Assembly (NCBI GenBank): GCA_937959145.1
Contig: CALGMC010000037.1
Span: forward strand, 1-22,517
DNA: 22,517 nt
Reading direction: 5' to 3'
Origin: an uncultured Chlorobiales bacterium
GTDB lineage: Bacteria; Bacteroidota; Chlorobiia; Chlorobiales; Thermochlorobacteraceae
The notes beneath the pieces are model-generated. The model saw only the letters and a list, made by a program, of their open reading frames with translations, had not been told where the DNA came from and searched no databases. A program made the translations under genes and the position numbers. Below, piece after piece: positions 1-8,303 of the stretch; the stretch's first letter is position 1, and every line of letters starts with the position of its first letter.

Positions 1-884
1 AGTTCGGCAAAAATGCTCGTGTATTTGAGTTTCCAAATTTTGAGCCGAAGCAAGAGTTGATTGTATGATGTGGCGTAATCGGAAAGCACCAGACTGCCCG
101 TTGCGCCTGCGCCCCATTGGTTTGAGAGTTTTCCGTAGGCGATTTCAAAGTAGTTTGTTGAGACTTTGAGGTATGCGACGGCTTCATCGTGATAAGCAAA
201 TCCAAACTGACGGCTGAGCGCAAAGCCGTAGCGCGGAAGCGCGAAAACTTCGCTCGGAAAAGCACTGTTGGTGCGCAAGGCATTGTCGCGAATGTTGATG
301 TAATAATCCACCCGCTCGCCGATTCTGCCCCAAACCATTGCCCCGTTGGTGAGGCGGTCTTCGCGTTGGAAGTCGGACGAATCCAACCTGCCGCGCTGAA
401 ATGTGCTTCCTGCGACGAAGTCAAAATTCGCGGTAAACTCGTCGGTGTCCACCGCAAGAAGATTGCGACCATTTTCAAAGGTGAAACTTGGAACAAGCGA
501 CTGCACAGGCGAAAGCACGCGCTCGATTTCCGTTTTGTAAAAGGCATCAGGCGTTGGAATATCTTTGATGTTCAATCGCCGTAGTTCATCGCTGAACTCG
601 CGCAAACAGAAATTCACCTGCTCACGCTCAACAGGATTCAAGCGATTTCGATTTTCGGCAAGTTCAGCAACATACTTCGCCAGTTCCACACGCGCCACAG
701 GACGCGCATCAAGATAAACTTGCTTCAAATTGCCTTTGATGTATTGGCGTTGAAGAAAGTCGTAAATCCAGTGATTGAGTTCAAGATAGACGCCGCCTTG
801 TGAAACTTGCGTCAGCGATTGCGCTTGCACAGCCGACGAAAGGCATAACAAGCCGACACAAAAGATGAGATAGATGCGAAGCAA
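1..884 (-). CDS. Wzi-like capsule-assembly outer-membrane protein (N-terminal part, cut by window edge)
   Basis: The minus strand is open from base 1 up to about 884 with no stop, giving about 294 residues of the N-terminal part; the C-terminus lies outside the window. It begins with a hydrophobic signal peptide ending SSAVQAQS, so the protein should be exported by Sec. A helical stretch (ARPVARVELAKYVAEL, then LNPVEREQVN) follows, then alternating strand-like segments with YGKLSNQWGAGATG and LVLSDYA. This layout matches Wzi-type capsule-assembly beta-barrels of Bacteroidota and Chlorobiota, as I remember them. Wzi family members sit in the outer membrane and help attach or export surface polysaccharide, which fits the glycan genes next door. 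The start is uncertain. TTG at 884 sits just before the signal peptide, but the frame stays open upstream to a GTG at 979. No clear ribosome-binding site was seen. The gene diverges from the GT4 gene, leaving about 60 bp between starts. Confidence 0.7.
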   Translation of the reverse strand, partial: MLRIYLIFCVGLLCLSSAVQAQSLTQVSQGGVYLELNHWIYDFLQRQYIKGNLKQVYLDARPVARVELAKYVAELAENRNRLNPVEREQVNFCLREFSDELRRLNIKDIPTPDAFYKTEIERVLSPVQSLVPSFTFENGRNLLAVDTDEFTANFDFVAGSTFQRGRLDSSDFQREDRLTNGAMVWGRIGERVDYYINIRDNALRTNSAFPSEVFALPRYGFALSRQFGFAYHDEAVAYLKVSTNYFEIAYGKLSNQWGAGATGSLVLSDYATSYNQLLLRLKIWKLKYTSIFAE

Positions 885-944
885 TTGAGAAATTAAGTTT
901 TGTTGTAAGTTTGAAAAATAAGTGAGTTTTCTGACCTGAAAAAC

Positions 945-2075
945 GTGCCGCAAATTCCATTCATTCACCTTGCGCCGAAAGATGCACATCGCACAGGCAT
1001 AGCCTCTTACGCCGATACGCTTCATGCCGCGCTTTCAAAATATGCTCGTTCGTTGGCGTTGACGCGCGTTGATGCTGACGAATTTATCCGTCGCTTGGCT
1101 TCGTTTCCGCCGCATGCGATTGTTTGGGCGGAACTTGGCGTCAATGAAGGCGAGACCTTTCGCGCCTTGCGTCTTCAAAAGCAACTGCGCCCTGACTTTA
1201 AGCGATTCATCACCATTCACGATGCGCCGCGATTTGTGCATTCGCCCTTTGCGTGGCTCGAGCGTTTTGGCACATCGTTTTGGCGACGTGCGTTTCGGCG
1301 TGCGTTCAACCTCACTTTTGAGCCGCTCATTTTGCAGCAAGCATTGAAAGACGATGATGAATTTTTATGCCTCACCACCGTTGGACGCGACCAACTTAAC
1401 GAGCGACTTCAGCGATTGCTTCGCCGCCGCACAACGTTGCATTTCCTTCCGCACGTGCTCTACCTTGATAATCCCCTCCCTGAACGCGCCTCTGCACCTC
1501 ACACGCCTCTACGACTTGGCTTCTTTGGATTCATCACGCCGAATAAAGGTCTGCACTTGCTCATCGACGCCGCCATTTCGCTGAATGAAAAACAACAAGA
1601 CGAACACATTCCGAATATCCACATTCGCGGGCGCGCAACCGAGCCGTATCTGAATTACCTCAACACGCAACAGCATAAAGTCCAACAAGCTAAACTCACT
1701 CATAAAATTTGCTTTGGCGATTTTCTGCCTGACGAAGATTTGCCAACCTTTTTGAACGAGATGGATTTTTTAGCCTTGCCTTACGACGCGCCGCCCGTTA
1801 TTGCGGCAAGTGGCGTTTTGCAGTGGGCGCGAACTTATGGCGTGCCCGTTGTGGCTTCGGCAACGCCCGCTTTCTCTTCGCTCATTACGCACATGCGCGA
1901 CGGCGTTTTAATTCCCTCAAAAGAATTTCCGACTTGGGAAGATTTCTTCGTGGCACTCTCTACGCAACAAATTACGCCCAACCTCTTCGCCGATGGCATT
2001 AAAGCGCGTCAAGCCGAAGCCTCGTGGAAGCGCATTGCCGAGCAAGTACTTCAACTTGTTTCAAGCGTTCAGTAG
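945..2075 (+). CDS. Glycosyltransferase, GT4 type (GT-B fold)
   Basis: This 376-residue protein starts at GTG 945. It has the two-lobed GT-B layout. The N-terminal lobe opens with an AHRTGIASYADTL-type loop (residues 14-26). The C-terminal lobe carries FGFITPNKG (194-202), FLPDEDLPTFL (260-270), LALPYDAP (277-283) and GVPVVAS (299-305), which is the usual GT4 nucleotide-sugar-binding half. It probably moves a sugar from a nucleotide donor to a growing glycan on the cytoplasmic side. Donor and acceptor cannot be read from the sequence. It diverges from the Wzi-like gene, and its 3' end overlaps the convergent GT2 gene by 15 bp. The expected catalytic Glu segment (EX7E) is not clean: around residues 281-296 I see DAPPVIAASGVLQWAR. 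Retaining GT4 chemistry is therefore inferred from the family only. Confidence 0.85.
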   Translation: MPQIPFIHLAPKDAHRTGIASYADTLHAALSKYARSLALTRVDADEFIRRLASFPPHAIVWAELGVNEGETFRALRLQKQLRPDFKRFITIHDAPRFVHSPFAWLERFGTSFWRRAFRRAFNLTFEPLILQQALKDDDEFLCLTTVGRDQLNERLQRLLRRRTTLHFLPHVLYLDNPLPERASAPHTPLRLGFFGFITPNKGLHLLIDAAISLNEKQQDEHIPNIHIRGRATEPYLNYLNTQQHKVQQAKLTHKICFGDFLPDEDLPTFLNEMDFLALPYDAPPVIAASGVLQWARTYGVPVVASATPAFSSLITHMRDGVLIPSKEFPTWEDFFVALSTQQITPNLFADGIKARQAEASWKRIAEQVLQLVSSVQ

Positions 2076-3017
2076 CCCTTTGACCATTGCAACGGCTCTT
2101 TTCCAATTTCCTCTCGCGATTTGTCCCACAACGGAAATGAACAGTCGTGCATAAACGCGCGGCAACTGTTTTGGAAAAAACTTTCGCATAAACATCACAC
2201 GACTTCGCGTCATGTAATAGACCGACGTGGGCGTATAGGTTTTAGGCTGATTGCCGACGCTTCGCCCTTCTTTGTGATAGACGATGCTTTCGGGCGCGTA
2301 GCCAAGTTCGAACTTGCCTTTGGCGCGTTCTGCCCAGTCAATTTCTTCGTAGTAAAGAAAATATCGCTCTTCCATCAATCCGATTTCTTCCAAAAACTTG
2401 CGCGAGATGAGCATTGATGCGCCCATCACGTAATCCAACTGTTTCAAAACTTCTGCTTGTGAAATTGGTTGTTGGAATTTTTGAAATGCGCCGATGTGCT
2501 GCGGTTCGCCCGTGCGCCGATTGATTCTGCCGCCGCATAGCGTTTGAACGGTGTCGGGTGCGTGGTAATAGAGGAGCGTCGAGCCGCACATGCCAATTTT
2601 CGGATTGGCTTCAACTTCGGCAATGAGTTTCGTGAGGGCGTCAGGCTTGACGGTCGTGTCGGTGTTCAAGAGCCAGATATATTCAAAGGCTTGGGTGCGA
2701 GCGAAGCGCAGTCCGACATTGTTTCCGCCTGCAAAGCCTAAGTTCTCGCCGTTTTCAATGATGATAAGTTTTTCGTGGACGGTGTTGGTCGTGTGTTCAG
2801 CGTCGTGGCGCAAGAGCGTGCGATATGAAACCGCATGCTGCTGCGCCCACGCCACAAAGTGTTGAAGCGAATTATCCGAAGAGCCGTTGTCGCAAAGAAT
2901 GATTTGGACATTTGGATAGTCAAGTGAGCGAAGGCTCTCTAAGCACTCGAGCGTATCGTGCCAACCGTTCCAGTTGAGCAGTAAGACGGCGGCACGAAGC
3001 GGATTGGCTTGACTCAC
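2061..3017 (-). CDS. Glycosyltransferase, GT2 (rhamnosyltransferase-like)
   Basis: I chose the GTG at 3017, which overlaps the methyltransferase stop as GTGA and gives 318 residues. A longer in-frame extension to 3119 is open, but it lies inside the methyltransferase gene and adds nothing family-like. From that start the GT-A core opens with AAVLLLNWNGWHDTLECL, then LCDNGSSDNS. The metal and nucleotide site is LNTDTTVKP (about 117-125, NTD in place of DXD). MGASMLISR (198-206) and YEEIDW (223-228) supply the acceptor loop and likely catalytic base. This pattern is typical of the GT2 branch that includes dTDP-rhamnosyl transferases; the actual sugar is unknown. It is the last gene of the minus-strand glycan operon and ends tail-to-tail, overlapping the GT4 gene by 15 bp. 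Confidence 0.9.
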   Translation of the reverse strand: MSQANPLRAAVLLLNWNGWHDTLECLESLRSLDYPNVQIILCDNGSSDNSLQHFVAWAQQHAVSYRTLLRHDAEHTTNTVHEKLIIIENGENLGFAGGNNVGLRFARTQAFEYIWLLNTDTTVKPDALTKLIAEVEANPKIGMCGSTLLYYHAPDTVQTLCGGRINRRTGEPQHIGAFQKFQQPISQAEVLKQLDYVMGASMLISRKFLEEIGLMEERYFLYYEEIDWAERAKGKFELGYAPESIVYHKEGRSVGNQPKTYTPTSVYYMTRSRVMFMRKFFPKQLPRVYARLFISVVGQIARGNWKRAVAMVKGLLNA

Positions 3018-3640
3018 AATGTTTTGATGCACATCAGGTGATAAGCTAACGATGGGCGATTTCGGACGAAGGGTTGCGTCAAGACAGAAACGCGATGCCA
3101 GAAGAGTTTTGGCTTCCACCTCACTTCGCCAAATTCGCCGCGCAGTGGTTTGAAGCCCATCATGCCGACAACCTTGAAGCCGAGCGACTCCATTTCCTCA
3201 ACCGTCCAGCCTGAGCGATGCAGTTGATAGACGTTGTTATCAAACTCGCCTTGTGGTTGAAATCCATTTGGCGTGAAGACAATCACTTTTTTGCGTGCGA
3301 TTTTTTCCATCTTCTCTATCAACTTCAACCCGTCTTCTTTCGCGAAGTGCTCGACCACATCTGACGCCAGCACCACGTCGAAGGACTTCGGCTCAAAGAT
3401 GGTATCAATTTCGAGCAGATTTGCCTGTTTGTAATCGTGATGAATTTGATTGGCGCGGCTTTTCTCAATCGATGGCAAAAAGCCATCTACGCCAACGGCA
3501 TATTTAATTTTCTTTGAGAAGGTTCGAATCGGTGAATTCGCACCGCAACCGACATCGAGTAGCGAGTCGCCTGCACTTAAGACTTCTTGTTCGAGCCGAA
3601 GAAAGTATTCGATAGAAAGATTATGTAATGCTTCAAGCAT
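3014..3640 (-). CDS. Class I SAM-dependent methyltransferase
   Basis: This 208-residue protein has a Rossmann-type SAM-binding core. Motif I is LLDVGCGANS (27-36), an acidic residue follows strand 2 (VGVDG, 49-53), and FDVVLASDVVEHF (87-99) gives motif IV and post-IV. KKVIVFTPNGFQPQG matches the small-molecule methyltransferase fold of the UbiE/type-11 group. It starts at ATG 3640, one base after the flippase stop, and its stop overlaps the GT2 start, so it is very likely translated as part of the operon. Context suggests it methylates a sugar, a lipid carrier or a glycan end. The substrate is inference; a quinone or other small-molecule target cannot be excluded. Confidence 0.88.
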   Translation of the reverse strand: MLEALHNLSIEYFLRLEQEVLSAGDSLLDVGCGANSPIRTFSKKIKYAVGVDGFLPSIEKSRANQIHHDYKQANLLEIDTIFEPKSFDVVLASDVVEHFAKEDGLKLIEKMEKIARKKVIVFTPNGFQPQGEFDNNVYQLHRSGWTVEEMESLGFKVVGMMGFKPLRGEFGEVRWKPKLFWHRVSVLTQPFVRNRPSLAYHLMCIKTL

Positions 3641-3641
3641 G

Positions 3642-4985
3642 CTATTTCAGTATTGAATCAGGTTGCTTACGAAGTGAGAAAAATAAAAATCCTGCGGCAC
3701 TTGTAATGCCAATTAGTTCAAACACAACCCACGCGGTTGCAGCTGCGAAAGTGCCCCAACTTGAAAGCAATAGCAAGTTAAGCGCGACGATTGCCAGCAG
3801 TTGAGCCACTCGAACCACCCACTGCACTTTGGCATAATCAAAATTGTAGGCAAGCCAAGTGAACGGCGAGGCAACGATTGCAACGATAAAGCGCACGCAC
3901 AAGAGGCTTGTCAGCCAAATGCCGCTCCGATAGGCTTCTCCAAACAAAAACGGAATCACTTGCGGCACAAACAGCGCATAACCTAACCCGATAGCCCCAA
4001 CACCAACGACGGTTTTCAGCGACGCTTTCAAAAAACTTCCGACCTGCTCACGCGCCTTGATTGCGGACGCGGCTGGCGAGATTGTGCCGTCAACCGATTC
4101 TTGAATTGCCACGAGCGGCAAAGCCACGCGCTGCGCCATGCCATAAACGCCGATTTCAGGTTTCGTTAAAAAGTATCCCATCAGCCATATATCAACACGC
4201 GAGGCAAGTGCGAAGAGCAGTCCTGCGGGCATAATAAACAGCAGATACTGCGTTGGCGAAAGAAACTCGGTGTCGCTACTGAACTCGCGCTTGAACGGCG
4301 AAAGAAAAAATGACTTTGGCTCTGCAATGCACGCTTTGAACGTGTTGAGATTCCAATAAGTCTTTTTCGGCATCATCATTAAGCCGACGATTAAAACCAA
4401 GACCGAACTTACGACCCCTGATATGACCACCGCCACCAGCGACCACGCCCCGATAACCTGCAACAATAACAGTGGCAAGAAGTTAAACAGCGATTGCATT
4501 GCAATCAGCAACCCTGCTTGCTTGAAAGTTTGTTTGGATTGAAAATAAACAATCGGCATGGCGAGCATTGAACTTGCAAAGCCTGTCAGAAGAGCCAACT
4601 GCATGAGCGGTGCAAGCGACGCGCTTCCCCAGACTTCGGCTACGACGGGCGCAAGCAAGAGAAAAAGCAACACAAACGAACAGAGGGAAATGAATTTCAA
4701 ACGCACGCCCCAATTCATCAACGCTGTATGTTCTTCTTCGTGCGAGGCAATTTTTGCCGCATAGCGCAGAACGGTTTGATTGATGCCTAAATCTGACAGC
4801 ACGAGCATGAGCATGTAGTATCCAAAAATGAGGGTATAGCCGCCGACATCATCAACGCTCAACCCGCGCACAATTAAGAGCGAACTCGCCACATTTGCAA
4901 TGAGCCCGAAGGCTTTTGGAACAATCAGCGTCAGAAAGTTTTCAAAACCACGAAATTGTGCGAAGCGTGTCGACCAGTTTTTCAA
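3642..4985 (-). CDS. Polysaccharide flippase, Wzx/MVF type
   Basis: This 447-residue protein is very hydrophobic, with about twelve or more membrane segments. It opens with a long amphipathic stretch, then VPKAFGLIANVASSLLIVRG and YTLIFGYYMLMLVLSDLGIN. These match the start of Wzx/RfbX O-antigen and exopolysaccharide flippases (MOP superfamily). Further segments include SRVDIWLMGYFLT and GVYGMAQRVALPLVAI, which are common in this family. Its role would be to flip an undecaprenyl-linked glycan across the inner membrane. It sits between a hydrolase gene (9-bp gap upstream) and a methyltransferase gene (1-bp gap downstream), so it is clearly operonic. The segment at about residues 220-245 is a more polar cytoplasmic loop (CIAEPKSFFLSPFKREFSSD). 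The substrate is unknown, and no Wzy polymerase or WaaL ligase is visible in the window. Confidence 0.9.
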   Translation of the reverse strand: MKNWSTRFAQFRGFENFLTLIVPKAFGLIANVASSLLIVRGLSVDDVGGYTLIFGYYMLMLVLSDLGINQTVLRYAAKIASHEEEHTALMNWGVRLKFISLCSFVLLFLLLAPVVAEVWGSASLAPLMQLALLTGFASSMLAMPIVYFQSKQTFKQAGLLIAMQSLFNFLPLLLLQVIGAWSLVAVVISGVVSSVLVLIVGLMMMPKKTYWNLNTFKACIAEPKSFFLSPFKREFSSDTEFLSPTQYLLFIMPAGLLFALASRVDIWLMGYFLTKPEIGVYGMAQRVALPLVAIQESVDGTISPAASAIKAREQVGSFLKASLKTVVGVGAIGLGYALFVPQVIPFLFGEAYRSGIWLTSLLCVRFIVAIVASPFTWLAYNFDYAKVQWVVRVAQLLAIVALNLLLLSSWGTFAAATAWVVFELIGITSAAGFLFFSLRKQPDSILK

Positions 4986-4994
4986 GAGCGTCTC

Positions 4995-5708
4995 TTAACT
5001 AAATTGATGGGCGGGTGTTGGAAGAAGCAACGACTGCCATTGCTCGACAGCGGACTTTGCGCCATACCAATTTGCAAACGGTGCAGGCAGATGTTCAACC
5101 CTATCAATGACAATGTGTTTTGCGCCATTGAGATGGCAAGCCTCGATGGGCACAATGCCGTCGCCGTCTGAATTGCCGTCGCCGAAGGTGTTGCGATAAA
5201 ATTCAAATGCCATACGCTCTTGCAGTGAGCCGTCTTGCTTGCCTTTTCGGAACGAACTTGCAACGGAAACAACCTCGACTTGTTCAAAGAAATTGGGCTC
5301 GAGATGCTTGGCGATGAAATCCATTTTCAATTTGGCGTATCGCTCGATGCTTCGAAAAGGCGTGCCGAGCGTGATGAGTTTGTGAATGCTCTTGTTGGAA
5401 TAAGCGTCGCCGTGAAATGGTTTGCCGAGCATGTAAATCAGCGCAACGGTGCCGCCACCGCTATGAGCAATCACTGTAATGGGTTCATTTGGGAAGCGCG
5501 CTTCAACTTGCGCAAGCGTTTCGTGAAGCCGTTTCATCACGCGATTGGTCGAGCGTTCGGGCGACGGCGGAAAGCCAATCCAATCCAGCGTGGTGATTGG
5601 AACAATGAAAATGTTTTCAAGCGGCACGAGAGGTGCAAGGTTGCGCTTCATTTCTTCGTAGAGCGCGCTCCAAAGCCCTACGCCCGCGAGTATGACAATA
5701 GGATTCAC
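4995..5708 (-). CDS. Alpha/beta hydrolase (lipase/esterase-like)
   Basis: The frame is open to 5753, but the GTG at 5708 lies two bases after the stop of the upstream GalT-like gene, so I chose it (237 residues). The protein then starts NPIVILAGVGLW, the first strand of an alpha/beta hydrolase. The nucleophile elbow is VIAHSGGG with Ser83 (A replaces the first G of GXSXG). A likely acid is Asp183 in SDGDGIVP, and the base is His206 in EHLPAP. LITLGTPFRS after the second core helix is typical of lipases and PGAP1-like hydrolases. There is no signal peptide with the chosen start; the longer start would add only a weak hydrophobic stretch. It could hydrolyse an ester or acyl group on a lipid carrier or glycan intermediate. 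That role is inferred from position between the GalT-like gene and the flippase. Confidence 0.82.
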   Translation of the reverse strand: MNPIVILAGVGLWSALYEEMKRNLAPLVPLENIFIVPITTLDWIGFPPSPERSTNRVMKRLHETLAQVEARFPNEPITVIAHSGGGTVALIYMLGKPFHGDAYSNKSIHKLITLGTPFRSIERYAKLKMDFIAKHLEPNFFEQVEVVSVASSFRKGKQDGSLQERMAFEFYRNTFGDGNSDGDGIVPIEACHLNGAKHIVIDRVEHLPAPFANWYGAKSAVEQWQSLLLPTPAHQFS

Positions 5709-5710
5709 GA

Positions 5711-7114
5711 TTAGCGCAAATAATACTGAAGTGGATTTGGTTTGCAGGCACACTCCTCGGCGATTGAGATGCCTTTTGCAATTAAGCCTTGATTGCGCAC
5801 TTCGTAGAGGCGCGGCACCATTTTGTCACGCAGTTGAATGGGACTAACAGGATTGATGTAAATGCTGGTGTTCCCCTCAAAGCCTGCGGGAATGTTAATG
5901 CGCCACTTAATGAGCACTTTCCAAGGCATGTTATAGACGGAGTCAATCGGCGTATAATACCACTCTTCGTTGCATGAGATTTGACTGCCCATCGCCACAT
6001 GGCACGCGTGAACCAAATCGCTGACGCCTTTAATTTCTTCGGGTTTGTGCTCCTGCGGTCGTGAGTGAATCGACTTCGAGTAAATCGCGAGCGTTGGGTA
6101 GCGTTGCCCAATAGAGGCGTAAGCAATCGCGTAATCGTTTTCAGCGAAAATCAAGTTGTAGTGCGCCGCCATGTTCGGACCATACTCGTTGAAGATGTTT
6201 GGGCTTTTGCGCACCATTTGAATTTGCGATTCAATCGAGATAGACCACGAATCCAATCCCACCAGTTGTTTGTGAATATGGTCAAACGAAGCCCCTGCGG
6301 GTTTGAGCCAATTTTGGAACACGCTCACATAACGCACATAGCGGTTGTTCGTGTAAATATCTTTGAGCGCGTCGATGGTTGCAAGGAAGTATTGGTAATG
6401 TTCTTCGGGCGTCATTTCTCCTGAACTGAAGAGTTCGCAGTCGTATTGTGCGTTGGGCTTATAGTGCCGCGAGCCGATGATGAGCTCATGGCTTCCGCCG
6501 AAGAAGGCATCTGCCATTTGCAGTTTTTCGTCGACGCTCATGGTTGCGATTTCTTCCGCCGTTTTGCCAGAGCGCGAGAGTTTGAAATCAATCACATTCA
6601 AGACATGCTTCAAGCCGTCAGTTTCAGAGAGGTATCGCTCCTTCCATTCCAACTGCTTTTTCGTCATTCGGAAATTGTAGTTCTTGCGCCAGTAGTCGAG
6701 CGAGACGATTTCGAAGAGATTTCCAGTGCGACGAAATTCGGCTTTGGTGTTGAAGTATTGCGATGCGGGCAGTTGGTAGTGTGTGTGCCAAGTGCTTGCT
6801 TCGCGCACCACACGGGCTTTTTCGGGCGGCGTTTCAAAGTAGCGCGTTTCACAAAACGAGCAAATATCTTCTTTTTCTTTAAGCGCGAGTGGCTTCGCCG
6901 TTTTCGGAATTTCGTTGTCGATAGGTTTATTGCCGCGCCCAGGCACTGCCCAGACTTCCAAGCCTGTGAAGGGGTTAATTTGTTTGACTGTCCCATCAGG
7001 CATTTGATGGTAATAAGCATCGTAGCGCAGTGAAGGCAAATTGCCTATGGTATCTTCGGTAAGAACTTTTCTTTCGCCTGCCATCGCTGATTGATTAAAA
7101 TAGAACAAAAACAT
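5711..7114 (-). CDS. GalT/HIT-superfamily nucleotidyltransferase-like protein (DUF4921-type)
   Basis: This 467-residue protein begins at ATG 7114, supported by a good AAGGAG eight bases upstream; the internal ATG at 7084 has no such site. It carries KQINPFTGLEVWAVPGRG (44-61) near the N-terminus and a CSFC pair (85-88) that may bind zinc. The HIT-like core is FQNWLKPAGASFDHIHKQ (266-283). The H279-x-H281-x-Q283 pattern matches the HPHGQ active site of galactose-1-phosphate uridylyltransferase, where the second His is the nucleophile. I recall this layout as the DUF4921 family; the name is from memory. It may transfer a nucleotidyl group to a sugar 1-phosphate, but the substrate is unknown. 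It heads the minus-strand glycan operon. The true GalT call is weakened by overall length (about 350 residues is usual) and by divergence outside the core. Confidence 0.8.
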   Translation of the reverse strand: MFLFYFNQSAMAGERKVLTEDTIGNLPSLRYDAYYHQMPDGTVKQINPFTGLEVWAVPGRGNKPIDNEIPKTAKPLALKEKEDICSFCETRYFETPPEKARVVREASTWHTHYQLPASQYFNTKAEFRRTGNLFEIVSLDYWRKNYNFRMTKKQLEWKERYLSETDGLKHVLNVIDFKLSRSGKTAEEIATMSVDEKLQMADAFFGGSHELIIGSRHYKPNAQYDCELFSSGEMTPEEHYQYFLATIDALKDIYTNNRYVRYVSVFQNWLKPAGASFDHIHKQLVGLDSWSISIESQIQMVRKSPNIFNEYGPNMAAHYNLIFAENDYAIAYASIGQRYPTLAIYSKSIHSRPQEHKPEEIKGVSDLVHACHVAMGSQISCNEEWYYTPIDSVYNMPWKVLIKWRINIPAGFEGNTSIYINPVSPIQLRDKMVPRLYEVRNQGLIAKGISIAEECACKPNPLQYYLR

Positions 7115-7122
7115 ACTTCCAA

Positions 7123-7128
7123 CTCCTT
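7123..7128 (-). promoter_or_regulatory. Shine-Dalgarno site of the GalT-like gene
   Basis: The minus strand reads AAGGAG here, followed by eight bases and then ATG at 7114. This is one of the few textbook ribosome-binding sites in the window. It fixes the start at 7114 rather than 7084. Confidence 0.75.
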
Positions 7129-7197
7129 ACTTCTTTTTCATTGAACAACTCATTTCTTGCTCAAAGGTAAGGAATTTGCGTCGAGAAATACGCGATG

Positions 7198-8145
7198 TTA
7201 TGATTTCTCAAAGCCGTTTGGAACGGATAGCCCAAGTTCCTGCAATGTTTTTTCGTTGTAAATGCGTTTGCGGAGTTTGACTTCGTCGGGTAGCACATTC
7301 TTTTCGCCTTTCAAAATTCGCACGGCTTTTTCGCCTGCTTGTTTGCCCCACATGTAAAAATCTGCGCCGTAAGCCATCAGCGCGCCGCGCTCGACCAAGC
7401 CCGCTTCGCTGGAAACAATCGCGATTTTCTTCGGCGTGAGGGTTTGATAAATGGTCTCGAAGCTTGAAAAAATAATGTTGTCGGGAAGTGCAAAAAAGAC
7501 ATCGATGTTGCGCCCAAGCAGTGAGAGCGCGACTTGTTGCGATTCATTTGAGGCAACCGCACCTGCTTCAACCAGTGTTAATCCTAATTGCTCACAGGTT
7601 TTGCGCAATCGCGCCACTGCATTGACGGCGTTCGGTTCGCTACTGTTGTAAATTGTGCCGACACGCTTGGCATTTGGAAACACTTGCTTGATGAGCGCGA
7701 CGCTGGTGTCGATGTAAGCGAGCGTTTCATAAGTGCCTGAAAGATTTTGCGGCGCGTTGCCGTTCTCGTCCGTCAAGCCTGCTAAGTCAGGACGCGGAGC
7801 AACCATCATGCAAATTGGAATTTCTTTGGTGCGCTGCACGGCGGCTATCGTTGAAATGGTTGGATTGGTCGCAATCAGCGCGACTTTTTCCGAAATGAAA
7901 TACTCTATGGCTTGATTGAGCGTCGCATTGTCGCCTTGCGCGTTACGCTCGATAATCTCGATGTTCTTGCCGTTTTCAAATCCAGCCTCTTTGAGCGCGT
8001 CGTAAAAACCTTGCTTGGCTTTGTCGAGCGTGGCATCGACGAACATTTGTGCATACCCTACTTTCGGCAACGACGATTTCGGCGCGCATCCCATACCTAA
8101 CGCCAGACAAATGAGCCATAGAGCAAACAACTTGTAAACTGTCAT
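7198..8145 (-). CDS. ABC-type substrate-binding lipoprotein (PF04392-like)
   Basis: This 315-residue protein has a hydrophobic N-terminus ending LGMGC (Cys20), a loose lipobox, so it is probably a lipoprotein facing the periplasm. The fold matches the ABC_sub_bind family. It shows GYAQMFVDATLDKAKQGF at the first strand, GFENGKNIEIIE, and a hinge region near RVGTIYNSSEPN. AYGADFYMWGKQAGEKAVRI and a final RIYNEKTLQELGL are also typical. The family includes TrpX-like periplasmic binding proteins for aromatic amino acids and other small ligands; the ligand here is unknown. No permease or ATPase gene is next to it. Its left neighbour is the GalT-like gene, 83 bp downstream on the same strand, and its right neighbour is the divergent M16 protease gene. 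The start has no clear ribosome-binding site. Confidence 0.85.
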   Translation of the reverse strand: MTVYKLFALWLICLALGMGCAPKSSLPKVGYAQMFVDATLDKAKQGFYDALKEAGFENGKNIEIIERNAQGDNATLNQAIEYFISEKVALIATNPTISTIAAVQRTKEIPICMMVAPRPDLAGLTDENGNAPQNLSGTYETLAYIDTSVALIKQVFPNAKRVGTIYNSSEPNAVNAVARLRKTCEQLGLTLVEAGAVASNESQQVALSLLGRNIDVFFALPDNIIFSSFETIYQTLTPKKIAIVSSEAGLVERGALMAYGADFYMWGKQAGEKAVRILKGEKNVLPDEVKLRKRIYNEKTLQELGLSVPNGFEKS

Positions 8146-8303
8146 ATTGAATTTTCAGTCAGATGAATAGAAGCGCAAAAATACAAATTCCTTGAAACAT
8201 CGCTTGCGTTCATTGCGCATACCTTTCAACGCTCGTAAATTTTTGTAATCGGGGCGCGATTCAATAGTTTCACATTTCTTTTTAATCACAACTTCACTCG
8301 GCT

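Noticed and set aside
189..584. 131-codon plus-strand open frame
   Set aside because: It lies wholly inside the Wzi-like gene on the opposite strand and its translation shows no domain, while the minus strand reads as a signal-peptide protein.
8146..8303. Promoter elements in the divergent region, such as TTGAAA near 8192 or TATTTTTG on the minus strand
   Set aside because: No partner box lies at the right spacing, so no specific promoter can be supported.
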